Below, in pieces: positions 1 to 12,053 of a stretch of DNA of 21,085 nt. The stretch is from Elysia marginata (lineage: Eukaryota; Mollusca; Gastropoda; Plakobranchidae), in the NCBI GenBank assembly GCA_019649035.1, contig BMAT01009519.1:1-21085 (forward strand), given 5' to 3'. Below the pieces are notes generated by a model that saw only the letters and a list, made by a program, of their open reading frames with translations, did not search any database and was not told the origin of the DNA. Position 1 is the stretch's first letter; every line of letters starts with the position of its first letter. A program made the position numbers and the translations under genes.

Positions 1-52
1 CCCCTTCCCCTGGGCCCGCCAAGGCAGCAGGGGGTAAAAAATATAAAGGTCT

Positions 53-79
53 GGCAGGACCTCCATCTGGAGGCCTGCC
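53..79. repeat. Short hairpin at the left edge
   Basis: GGCAGGACCTCCA and TGGAGGCCTGCC can pair over 12 bp with one bulged A and a two-base loop. It stands in a locally GC-rich stretch at the window start. With no conserved context visible, a repeat terminus or chance are both possible. Confidence 0.45.
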
Positions 80-492
80 GGGCAAATATAGTTTTATTGT
101 AGATAAGAGATTTTATCTTTTTTGACTAATTATACTTTACAGTGGAATATTCGTGGCCTCAGGGCCAACTTTGAGAAACTTTTTGATTTGACCAATAAGT
201 TCAATAAGACAACTAATATGCACACACAATTCCGAGAGGTGAAAGCCTGTCAGATTTCGGATTATCTGAAAGAGATTGGATTATATGGCAAAATCTGAAG
301 CAATGTATAGAAAACTTTTAAAACTTGTAAATAGTATCTAAGATTTTTAAAACTTGATTTTAATATATGAGATAGGTTGGCAAGTTTATAGTATCGAAGT
401 AAACTAAATTTGAAGTGATCTTAAGCGCTGAGATGATGGACTGGGCTTGTAAAAATGTCAATCAATCGATCGATTATTATTGTTCATATTGC

Positions 493-537
<45 letters not shown>
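493..537. repeat. (TAT)n microsatellite
   Basis: About fifteen uninterrupted TAT/ATT repeats. The poly-Tyr frame at 415-726 is produced by it and is not a gene. Confidence 0.95.
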
Positions 538-1157
538 TGGTTTTCATTGTCTAGGTATTTGATATTGGCCGAGCGAGGTATTCAACAGGTTGGTAAACAA
601 TCTGCAAGTCCACCACAGCAATGGTTTAAAAATGTTTCCATTAATTTTGTCAGCACCCTTAGCATGGCACTAATGACACGTTTCGATTCCTTGCCTACGC
701 CCTTGTTCTTTGCAGTTCTTTTGTAATTTTTCTACATTTGTTAGTAATATATTGATATTCATCACTGTCGATATAACAAAATACAGAAAAATTAAAACAC
801 ACAAAATATTTTGGTTCTGTAAAACTATTATTTTTTTCAAACGATGGAGGCAGTTGATGCATTTCATATTTAATTTCGTATGAAACTTGCCTCAGAACTT
901 CTTTATTCAACACATCAAAAACCGACAATACTATCATGACATACGTTATAAAAATGAAATATGTAAAAAAAGTAACACGGCGAACAAAACATGAATAGTA
1001 TCACGCAAAAGCGATTGTTTGATAAGAACAAAAAACGTCGTTATTTACAATGAAAATAATGCTATAACTAGTGGTAGTGGACATCACCCTGAGAATAATG
1101 TTGGTTTTAGTAGTTAGTGCCATAGTGGTGTTTATAGTGATGACAGTAAAATTATGC

Positions 1158-1300
1158 TTTCTCTCTCTCTCATTCTCTCATTTCATTCCCCTCTCTCTTT
1201 TCCACCCTCTCTCTCTCTTTCACCCTCTATCTTTCTCGCTATCTCTCTTTTCTTCCTCTCTCTCTGTCTGTCTGTCTCTCTCGCTCACTCGCTCTGTCAT
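1158..1300. repeat. CT-rich microsatellite region
   Basis: Interrupted (CT)n and TCTCTTTC-type runs with short CTGT repeats, followed by AAT/AAG-rich sequence to about 1340. The Leu/Ser-rich frame at 1071-1439 comes from it. Confidence 0.9.
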
Positions 1301-2737
1301 CTACAACAATAATAATAATAAGAAGAAGAACAATAACAAAAGTAACTCACTTTTAGAGCGCCTTAAATCCACTAAAATAGTGCTCGGTGGCGTTAATACA
1401 TACATACATTATAGCAGGATAAAGTTATCTAACTTGTAGTTAAAACCGTTGTTAAAGAGTGGAACATTAAACAGAAACGAAGAGTTTTACAATACAAATG
1501 AACAAAATCCCTTACATTGACTAAAATAGCAGCTGTCCTTGTCTTTAGAAATCTTACAGTTACGTTGAAATGCACAGAAATTAATGCCGATATGTTCTAA
1601 AATCACAGAAAAATATTTTTACAAAAGATAAAACGCTTTCATTTCAAAACTAAGATGGAGTCATTTGATCTTAATTCCTTTGATACCACTTCCAACTAAT
1701 TTATCTAGAAATAAGACACCTAGCCCGAATAGGATTCATTTAGCAACCAGTCAAAATGAGTGCTTAGTCGAAATTTGAACGTAGGAAGATATTGGTAGTT
1801 TTTCTATTCTCTCTGCTTTCAAATAAAACAAACAGAACAGCACCCATGCTTAAGTTATAGCCCATTTGAAGTCAGCAGGGTTAAGACTTGGGATTTTTTT
1901 TAGAAAGTGGAGGAAATCGCATTTACAATTTAGACAAGTACAAAGTTGTTAAGTCCTCAGCATCCATATCAACTAAAGTGGAACTCTTTAAACATAAAAC
2001 TTTAACATAATCAGGTGTGAAAACTGTTAAGAAATAGTTATAGAATCAATATCTACAACAGACTTCTGAACACCCATTAGACTTAAGCTTCCTATAATTT
2101 TAAAATAGTAAATTGAACAGGAGTCGCACAGCTCTACTGCGACTAAGCCGACAACTCACTTGTTTTGTCAATATTTTTAGAGCTAAATTATATACCTTAC
2201 TTTAAAAAAATTGGCTTGCTTATAATCTTAAAACTTGGCTGTACGACTGAGACTGATTTGGATAGAGTGAGAGACATTTTTTCTTGCCATGAAACTGAGG
2301 GAGGCGACTTAGGCTAGAGCCTGAACCTGTCAATTAAAAATGGGAAAAATTTTAGGCTAAGATTTGTACCTGAAATTGGGAGTGGTTAGTCACGTGATTC
2401 CATATGAATAATTGTTTTTGAGTTTGACGAACCGTCGGAATTAAAAAAAAAAGATAGCTAGGATTTTAGACAAAGGCCTACCATTCCATCCCTGTGCACA
2501 CAATACAATGAAAAGGTTATTTAAGGGAGGCACTTTTTCGACTGGTTTTGTCAATTCATGACGCGATTATTGGACCCTTGCTCTGGATCAGGTAATGTTA
2601 ACACACATAGGCATGTCTAAAGACCGATGGTATGTTTTTATGTTTGGCATTGAAGGGGGGGGGGGCGCCACTGTTAATATATATAGAAATCAACAGGCCA
2701 AATTTGGTCTTGTTATCTTGGGCATACCAAACAAGGG

Positions 2738-2743
2738 TTTATT
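2738..2743 (-). promoter_or_regulatory. Candidate polyadenylation signal AATAAA
   Basis: A canonical AATAAA on the gene strand, about 228 nt after the TGA stop. It is the best-placed signal for the transporter mRNA and would give a short 3' UTR of about 250 nt. The cleavage site cannot be fixed from sequence alone. Confidence 0.5.
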
Positions 2744-2970
2744 GAAAACGTAAAATTCAAGCGTAGGCTACATGTAGCTGGTTTTGCGTGAAACCATGTA
2801 TGAGGTGTTTAGTTGTACCTATTGTATGCTTAAAACTTGTTTTGTTTCTTTAAGTAGCAATAATTTTGGGTTGTTTTGAAACAGTTCAAAAAGTCTTGAA
2901 AGTCCGTAGGCACAACGAGGATTATATGTCACATACATTATTAAAATGTTCATGTATTGCAACATTTTCG

Positions 2971-3333
2971 TCAAAACTGATCTGTCTTGGTCTTTGTGTA
3001 GCCGTAGTTGGCTATCCCGTTCTCATCATCTTTGCTGGGACTATTAGACAGCGGCGTAGAATCGGTAAAACTTCCGACTAAGTTGGACAGCTTGTGGGGG
3101 TCCGTCCCTAGACCGTTGGACTGAAGGTCTTTCTTCCTTTCATCGTAATCTTTTGGGGTTTTCGAAGTCTCGTCCACTATTTCTGCGCGTTCAGTTTCGC
3201 CAGCGTTCAGTGCTTTCTCTTGAACCGTTTCGGCCATGACCTTGTTCCGCGTTTCCGGTATGAAGCAGGTGATCACCATGGAGATGAGGGTCAAGGATCC
3301 CATCAGAATGAAGGTGAACAGCGGCATGTCATC
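2971..3333 (-). CDS. SLC22 exon 11 (residues 466-585, TM12 and C-terminal tail)
   Basis: After TTGCCAG it encodes DDMPLFTFILMGSLTLISMV (TM12) and IPETRNK, then a hydrophilic, acidic and Ser/Thr-rich cytoplasmic tail of about 90 residues ending TKTKTDQF before TGA at 2971-2973. The last four residues fit a class III PDZ-ligand pattern (acidic at -2, hydrophobic at 0). The tail has no recognisable domain and is longer than in many family members. Confidence 0.93.
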   Translation of the reverse strand, partial: DDMPLFTFILMGSLTLISMVITCFIPETRNKVMAETVQEKALNAGETERAEIVDETSKTPKDYDERKKDLQSNGLGTDPHKLSNLVGSFTDSTPLSNSPSKDDENGIANYGYTKTKTDQF

Positions 3334-6300
3334 CTGGCAAGAAGTCGAGATGTGGTTTTATTACTTTGCTTGATTAGATAAAACGAGCTGACGGGAAAGG
3401 GTCAGTTTTAAGTTAACTTTACCTTTGAAAAGGTTAATACTATAGTATTACCGTTCATATAGCTTTCTGGGAGGCCTCGATTCTTCGACAATAAGCTGTT
3501 GAACCAAAAAGATGAATCTTTCGGGAAATGTTCTATCTTGCAAGAAAATATAGATATTCTATGCAGAGTGATACTAATAAAATCAGGCCTTTACGACTTG
3601 ATTTAAGCGACTTTACTGACACATTATGATACGTGGGTGAAAGTCTTAGAAAATATTTTTTGTGTAATAGAGAGAGATATTGAGGAACTAGAGTTTTCAG
3701 ACGAAAAAATTTATGTGAACAACTTTAAGGTTAATTAACTTCAACTCTTTGAAATTTTTTGAGTGCGTAAGAGTTTTAGTTTTAACAGGCACATTAGTTG
3801 TAGTTTTTGTCAACATCTTTCGCTTTACATTTATCATCTCTTACTATTTTTCTTTAGATAAAGTAAAGTTTGAGCTTGTATTAGTCATTGCTTTAGTATT
3901 TCCGACGCTTACAAAGAAATGTTTTGGATAGTATTGATATAAACGGGTTTAAATTGTTCCACCCACGGGCCTCGGGGTGATATGGCTGTGGTGTGAACAG
4001 TTCGATGGTACGTGCGCTTAACGTGAATGCTGTGTCGATCACACTCACCAAGTTGATGACAAACGGAGCTATGATGGCTCCCACCCTCGACGAGGTGTTG
4101 GCGAAACCGTAACCCAGGCTCCTGGAGAAATTGAAAAAACATTTCCGATAATTTACAATAATCTCTTCGAGTTAGAGAAACTTAATTTTAAGAGGCAGTA
4201 TAGTACAAAGCATGTTAAAAGATAAGTGAAACATTGAAAATGCGCTATGGGGTTGAGGCAGCTCTTTTTTTAGTTCTATTGCAGGAATAGGAATCACATG
4301 ACTCGGGGGAAGTGTATACCGCATTAGTTTAATCAATCAGTATCAAACTAGCTCACCAAGCAGCATGCAGAAAAAAAACATAGACATGTATCATACAGAA
4401 TGATGTATCATGTGAGAACAGAAACTGACCGTGTGACTGTCGGGTAGCTCTCTGTGACCCAGGTCTGGGACGCCGCCCAGCAAGCCGCTACAGCCAGTTT
4501 AGCGGTCAGACAACACGCGCTGATCAGCTTCTCTCTCAGTTCTTCTGGAGCTGATGGATAGGGGAGGGAGGGGTAAAGGGAGTAACAGTGTTCTGAGGCA
4601 TTTTACCTGCATAAGTTTCTCGGAAAGTAAAATGTACGAAAACACTCAACAAACTAGTCTCTCGTTTTAAATTTTAATCTTTGAAATTCATCTAGTTTTA
4701 TTTAACTTGTTAAAAAAAAACTGTAAAAAAAAACTTTCGAAGATCTTGGCTTTATAAAACTAACAGCTCTTGGGGTTTTCCTAAATTATTTTCTTGTTTA
4801 TAGTAAAATTCGCAAACCAATAGACTTAAATTTCTTTCGCCTGTTTTTTTTTAGTTAGACATGCGAGTAACAACGATGAAATGGATAAAGATAAAACTAA
4901 TGATTTCATCTGAAATGTAGGGATTAAAATCTCCAAGACTTTATATGGTCTCAATAGTTTTCTCAGCTGCTTTGGGACCACTAAACTCAACTTGTTACGA
5001 AATTCTATTACTTGTAACTGCGTTTCAAAATTACTGAACTCCTACATGTCAATGTTACAAGGCCCCACCTACCTTTTAAATGAAGTCCTATACATGCAAA
5101 AGACACGATTGTTGTGATGGCCAGAAACCCTAGGCATGTCCAGCGTCGTCCAATCCTTTACAAAAAGCAAAACAAAAATGTATATTGTACTTGTCGTAAA
5201 TACATCGCAATAAGTTTGTGTTCTACCTACTCTTAGGTCTCTTCCTTAATATCTGTTTACATACCGCCGTTAATAGTTTTGTCTTTCTCTCTCAGAGGGG
5301 GTTAATCTTTTTATTTTTAAGTAACCCTGTTTGATTTCCATCACGGAAAGTACTTAGTCTTATTTTTTTTTGTTGCTTTTTTTTATTCTATTTATTTATT
5401 TATTTATTTTTTTTTTTTTTGGGGGGGGTAGAGTAGGGCAATTGTTTTTAACAGGCTGTAACATGAGCTTCATCAAATAACCCCCATACTTGAAATAGCA
5501 GACATCCATGACTGTTAATGTCTATAGAAAAGGTCAACTAAGTAAATAGCGCATTTTTTTAACTTCCCAATGCATAGGTATATTTAACACTACACATTCC
5601 TCAAAACCAACTTTAGAATTAGGCCCAAAATATACCAATTACATGTATAATTCTTTTAAAATGAATGGGTTCTCATTGAAAATAAATCAAGAGCAAAAAA
5701 TTATCGTTCTTGCCCGCAAGCAGTTGGCTTAAAAAATGGGAGTTTACCAACAGATACGACAATTTGCGTTCTAATCTCATTACCGATTGAGTTTGAAATA
5801 AAGTTTGGTAGCGGGGAAATAAAATAAACTCCTATCGAAGTTATTACTTTTTTAAGGGAGGGGGGGAGAGGGGGGTGGTCGCAAGTCATATTTCAGAATC
5901 CCGAGTGAAACGGGACGTACCTGTCTATGAGGACAAAGGTGAGGAAATAGGCCGGCAGTTCCACTACACTCATCAGGAACATGTTGAGGTAGAGATCGCC
6001 AGCAAAACTGGTCACGGCGAAACTCAATCCGTAGAACACCATAGATAGGACAACCCTATATACAGGAAAATAAAATTAGGAAGATAGTCATAACGGAGGG
6101 AGATAAGAGTATCAAGAAAGTTAAGAACAGAGACCTAGGAGGGGGATAAGAATATCAAGAAAGTTAAGAACAGAGACCTAGGATTAGTCGGATTATCACT
6201 AGCAGCCAGCGGCAAGAACATTAACAGCGAAAGAAATAACGACAAAAAATTCAAGTACAGCAGCAACAATACTGATTTAAGACAACATCATCAACTGCGA

Positions 6301-9300
6301 AAACCCAACAACGAAAAACATCGACAAAAAACTTCTAACACAGACACATTAATATTGATTTAAAACATTATCAACAGCGAAAATACAACATGAACAACAA
6401 TAATATTAACAGCAGCAGAGACAACGGTAACAGAAGCCAAAGCAGCGATAATTAAGCATCTTTACGGAGTTATTGGCAAAAAAAACTATATATAATTTTA
6501 TTATTAGGATCGACATTTTGTAAAGCCATGAAACTCAGTTTGTACCACAACCATTAACCAACAACATTCCGCAACAAACCACATTATAAAAATAACTTAA
6601 TGAAGCAAATTGAATTAATGTTACGGTTCTATTTTGACAGCTTATTACCATTTGAGTGGAACAATTTTATATAGGACACGGTTGAAAATTAAAAGGGTAA
6701 AGTTGACACCTGAGTACGGGTGTTCAGAAATCAATTTTCACTTTTGGATTTTGGTTGACATGCCCATGTATATGAGTAAAGCTGAATCATAAGCATGGAA
6801 TCATCATTTTACAAAGAAGCACGCTCTCTCAGCATAAGTGGGTTATCTTTAAACTTGATCTTCCGTAGTGTATCCACAGTCTATTGGTTGGTTTCGCTTC
6901 TAGTTTACTATGATTAACAGCCTCTCTGTAAACTTTTTCTTTGTCTATTTCTATCGATCTCTGCGTGATGGTTACCTAGCCATCTATTTATCAATCTACC
7001 TGCCTGAAAACCTACTAATGATTAGTATAAGTATTAACATAAATTATTTACCTCTCTCTTTGTATCTGTCCATAATCTTATTTGTTTATCTAATCCTCTC
7101 CTCAGCTCATTTTTGTGAGTAACCATATCTACTTGCCATCTTTGATACATTTGTTTTGAGCATCTGCTAAGTATATTTTTCTCCAATTGCATGAGTTTGT
7201 GAGTAAAGGTGGAAGGGTGGATTTGCTCATGCGCTATAACATTTGTTTCTTTTATAAGCATACAAACAAAACAACAGCATTCGTCTTCACAATGCGAGCA
7301 ATTTCTATCCCAAGTGTCCCGGTTGGTTTACAACTTTCGAACTGTTATGTTTCAATTATAAGTTAATTCTTCTCCTTATACTAACTTAAGAGGTGTTTTC
7401 TCTGAGGCTCTCTTTGCAAACTTGACGAAGTAAAAGTTTTGGGCGAAAATCAGCTGTGTCCTTTCTGTTACAGTAAATGAAAAATACGTTGATCGTAATA
7501 GCATGCTTTATGGAATAAAGTAATTTTTGCCAATGGTTCTGACCCATAATGTACATCACAACTTGGGAATGACCATTCTCTTCCGCCTTCTTTCGTGCAG
7601 ATTGCGCACCTCTTCGTGTGGCACGCTAGGAAAAAAATATTACGCAGCTTAAATAAAACGCTCGTAGACCCCTTTTGATACGCAAATCCGTACCAACAGG
7701 TAAATATAAGTCAGACCATTTAACTATTAAGTTTTCTTGTTTATAATTGACACTTACCATTTGAACGCGACAATCAAGGTGAGCTGGGCTGTTGCTCTGG
7801 TTCTAAAAATATCGATATAAGAATAATCCTTGCCTTTCCTGCTAGTCTTCTCATCTTGCGCGATTTCCTGCTCGCAGAAAAAAAAAGGGAAAAGTGTTAG
7901 CGTTAGAAAAAGGCTTTGTGAGATGCTTTTGCAGTGAAGTTTGTCCCTGAAAGTGGGTGGAATGTGTTTATCAGTGCACCATTGTGAGATGGTAATGTGA
8001 TATTCTTGCGTAGAGGGGTAGTTTCCAAATGTTTTTTTAAACGACCGCAATGGTCTTAGCGGTACCAACCAGTCCCAAAACCTTATTGCGGAAAGCTGAA
8101 CAAGTGACTCCTAGACTAGTACACTGAGAAAGGGAAGTAAGTCTTAAAAACAGATTAAATACCATTAGATCGCCGTAGAGTTCTTTCAATCAAAGGAGGT
8201 AGCTTTAAAGTATATAAGAAGAGCTTCGTGGGGGGGGGGGAATCAAGCTTTAACAGAAAGTATTGTCTCAAAAATGGGAGATCACCTCTGAAAGCAAAGT
8301 AACCCACTGTAGAGTCTCACTTTAGGATCTTAAATGACAACCGCACTGACACTAGATATTGCTACAGTATCTTTAGACTGCTGGCGACTGTATGGTTAAT
8401 GGCCTGACACACACGGTGGAGACACAAACTTACTCATCTCTTGTGGTATCTCACGATCTAGAGACCATAAAAGTTTTTTTTAACATACTTCCTTTGTTCA
8501 TCGTTACATTGGTAGCCCCAACCTCACAACTCTGGTTCCACTGGAAAACACGACATCACTATTATTTTGGTCCCAATCATCCAATCTTAGCACTATTTAC
8601 TAATTCAACTGCGTTGAAGACAATGAGTGAAAAAATATTTATTCTTTTAAATTCTGACTTGCCTAATCCGTTTACGCATCACACTAAGCTTCTTTGGAAA
8701 TTCCCTTTAAAAATCAACTGGTTTTACCCATCGAGTGACTGTTGATGTCTAAAGAGATTTTCATTCCAGAAATAAAATATTTTCATCGGAAAAAAGATAA
8801 CTTTCTTAAAGTTTCCCTTGTCTTTTTCACGTTATGCTTCCTTTTCCTTCTGCATGTTCCTCTAACCAGAACTTCTCACCTTGATGGTGTCCATGGCTGT
8901 CTGGGGCAGTGGCTTGCCGTTAAGTCTGGCCATCTTCTCCAGAGCGGCGTAGGACTCGTCCAGTCTACCTCGTGTGGCTAGCCAGCGGGCTGACTCCGGG
9001 ATGTAACTAGTGACATTAAGGTAAAGTCAATCAACTTTGGGTTCTACTCAAGCAATTTTAAATATGATTTTGGTGGGTTGAAGTATGTGCATCAGTGACT
9101 GGACCTTTTTGTGAATGTGGGGATTGGGGGAAAATAGGAGGTGAGGTGGTGTCACAAAACACGTTATTGACTTTAGTCTGCCTGTATAATGATTGTAGTG
9201 CCACTTCTGTTTATTTTATATACTGTAGTACGAGAAATATGCTAGCGGTTACCTATTTCAAACTGGTTATTGTCCAATTCCTCAAAATGTTATGTCATAG

Positions 9301-12021
9301 CAGGTGAAATTAATTATTGGATGTTTTTCTTATGTACTGTACGTTAAATTAATGGGCTTATTGATTTTCATGCTAATGGAGTCAAATATTGCAGTAGCAT
9401 TTTGTCTCCCATGCGGTTAACTGTTAAATCAAAAATATCTGGATAAACCTTGTTAAGCTGACTTTAACTTACAAATATCCCAGAAGACCAGGCACTGCCA
9501 GAACGGCACAGGCCAGCTGCAGCTTTGACCAGTCCTCTAGAAGCCACGCCCCCATGGCGAAGGCCAGAACCCCGAGTGGCCACATGGGTATGGCTGGTAT
9601 GGTGTGACGCCATCGCAACGGAAAGAACTCCGTCGGGTAAGGCACTATCATAACAAGGACGACGCCTGGGGATTGCAATTCGTGAAAACAGTGACGGCTG
9701 CAGGTTTTTGTACAAAAAATATGGTGTAATTGGGCTGACCTAAACCTCAGCAGGGTCACGTGATGCTCGATAAAACACCAATCCCTTCCACGTCGTTCTT
9801 GCCTAATCGTGGCAGATTGCGCACACCCTGCTTTAATACGAATACGCGATAAGCACGGTTGGGAAAAAACTGAACAACATAAATGAACGCTCCTGTGGAA
9901 CTTTTGATACCCAGTTCCGTGGCAGTGACAACGATCACGCGGTTACTTTAGGGTAGTTATAGGTGAGCCTTATTAGTGAAAGTATATGGACACGCCTTTT
10001 ATACACTGAGTGCGAGGTAAAGGTCAGCCTCATTAGCGAGTGTAAATGAACATTTCCTTGCACACCGAGTGACAGGTACCATCTATTCCTTGCTTTAAGC
10101 ATTTGCGAGCCGAACAGAAACAGTGTTATAGAGAAGCAATCTCTCCGTTATCTTATTTAATCATCTATATCGTTATTGGATCTTTTATGAAAATAGCAGC
10201 AATATGTATTCAGCTTTTCCTATAACTTTTTAGTCTAAACGACTGAACCCTCGTCAGTCATCTTTTGTCTTCTATACAGCAAAGCTGGAGCTGCCACCCA
10301 ATGCTCGTCTTTCGTTATGTGACCCACTGCCCTCAAGTTTTTACAAACACAGAGCTTATATAGAATTCTGGATTTTTCAATAACGTTTACATTAAAATTG
10401 ACAGGTTGATTTATCCATTTTTTTTCATTTTATTCGGATTATCGCTCGAGACTTTTAAAGGAATCCATGCTTTGTCTCTCCTTGCTCTTCTAAAAGGAAA
10501 CATCATAAGCTTGAAAAAAATTAATGGCTCTAATTTGTCTTATCTTATCTTTAATTATATTATCTTTGTTTCACGTTTTCCCGCAGCGGCAGAATGGTTA
10601 CCTGTAAGTGTCTTTGTGTTCAACGTTTCCTCTTTGCAAGTTTATAAAATCTGTTGATGTAGCTTCGAAGTAGAGGCTCCAGTGAAGGACTTTGCTGCAG
10701 TCCCCCTATTGTGCTGATTTAGACTAGACATAAGCGTCTTGGAAATTTACATACTGATCACGTCAAATTGAGTTGAATTTCAAACCGCATTATTAACTAA
10801 ATGGAACCACCAGGACCAATGCTTAATATTTACCTCATTTTCGATTCATTGCAGCGCCAAATTAATCACGGCTGAGACAAAGGGNNNNNNNNNNNNNNNN
10901 NNNNNNNNTTCGCGTCATACTCACGCGTTGCTGCTTAAAGTCTGTATTATTAACTAAATTAATGGAACCACTAGGACCAATGCTTAATATTTACCTCAGT
11001 TTCGATTTATTGCAGCGCCAAATTAATCACGGCTGAGACAAAGGGAGGATGGGACCAAACATACCTTTTCACGAGTCTAACAAGGTTGTCATTATAGACT
11101 GTTGGTACTTTTTTTAACAAAGAAATAGTTTTTCGGACTTTTTATCATAGACTAAGAAGATTGAAAGATTACGGTTTGAAATTTGCAGTGGGTTGAAGTA
11201 GGCTTTTAGTGAAAATGCCCGAAACATGCTTGCCTTTAGTTGGGCTCGAACCCTCGACTTATGCTGACGGGAGAGAACCAAACTGCAGTTTCTTTCATAT
11301 GATTTGTACTGCAGATGCTGCACTTTAATTGTCCCAGGTGTTGTAGCTTCGCCTTGCTAAGGAAAGGAAAGGGACATTAGATTGCTTGATTATTGTAAGG
11401 GGGATGTTACCAAATGAATAAAAGATTTGAAAGGTAGACCTTTGAAATTAGCAGTGGAGAGAAGTAGGCCTAGGCTTTAAGCGGAGGTATCCGAAATGTG
11501 TGCCCTTAGTACGGTTCGAACCTTCAACTTATAGAAGCTTCAGAAGATTTTATTCTGAGTGTTACCTATCATGACGCCAATCAGGAAGCGCATCACTGTG
11601 AACATCTGCCACCCCACGGAGTAGGCCGAGATCACGTTGAAGACGGTGTGGAGCAGGTAGGAGCCGTACAGTGTCTTCTTCCGCCCAAAGTAGTCCCCGC
11701 TCTGTCCGCCGAGAATCGAGCCGGCCAGGATTCCGCCGAATTGAATGGAAGTGATGGAAGCCTTCATCCACTGCATGTCGCAGAGAAGATCCCACTAAGT
11801 AAAGCGGGAGATAAAGCAAAGATTATTGACAAGTTTGTGCATCGCCTTTCAAAAGTTCTAGTTGAATTCAACAACTCTCATTTTTATTTATCTTTTAATC
11901 AGCTATTTAACAGTTTTCTTTCTTTTTCCCTCTCAGCCCCTTACCAAGTTCTGCTTTTGTCATGAAAACTCTGATTATTGATTTTCTTTAAGTTCAACTT
12001 CCTTTTCTTTCTTTCTTTCTT

Positions 12022-12053
<32 letters not shown>

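Larger units (their letters stand above)
1..2737. other. Region beyond the 3' end of the transporter gene
   Basis: AT-rich DNA with the left-edge hairpin and the TAT and CT microsatellites noted separately. I examined the frames at 415-726, 670-937 and 1071-1439 and see no protein family, splice-linked exon or RNA gene. A G9 run lies near 2656-2665. Confidence 0.6.
6056..7757 (-). other. Intron 6
   Basis: GTAAGT to TATATAG, 1702 bp. It contains the 43-bp duplication, the 83-bp-period repeat and one copy of the dispersed repeat. The frames at 6910-7122 (plus) and 7034-7261 (minus) show no family features. Confidence 0.85.
9666..11565 (-). other. Intron 3
   Basis: GTAACA to CCCCAG, 1900 bp as assembled. 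It carries the second dispersed-repeat copy, the 60-bp duplication, the N gap with its duplicated flanks and the two old SINE-like copies. Between about 10081 and 10788 I see nothing identifiable. True length is uncertain because of the gap. Confidence 0.83.

Noticed and set aside
415..726. 103-codon frame with a poly-Tyr stretch
   Set aside because: It is made by the TAT microsatellite; no family features on either side.
2479..2494. CCATTCCATCCCTGT shared with the LINE near 13257
   Set aside because: The match does not extend into the flanks, so a LINE remnant at this place is not supported.
7034..7261. 75-codon minus-strand frame in intron 6
   Set aside because: No fit with neighbouring exon phases or with any SLC22 segment; the protein is complete without it.
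8392..8745. 117-codon plus-strand frame in intron 5
   Set aside because: No domain, no repetition elsewhere and no codon bias visible; open length of this size is expected by chance in 21 kb.
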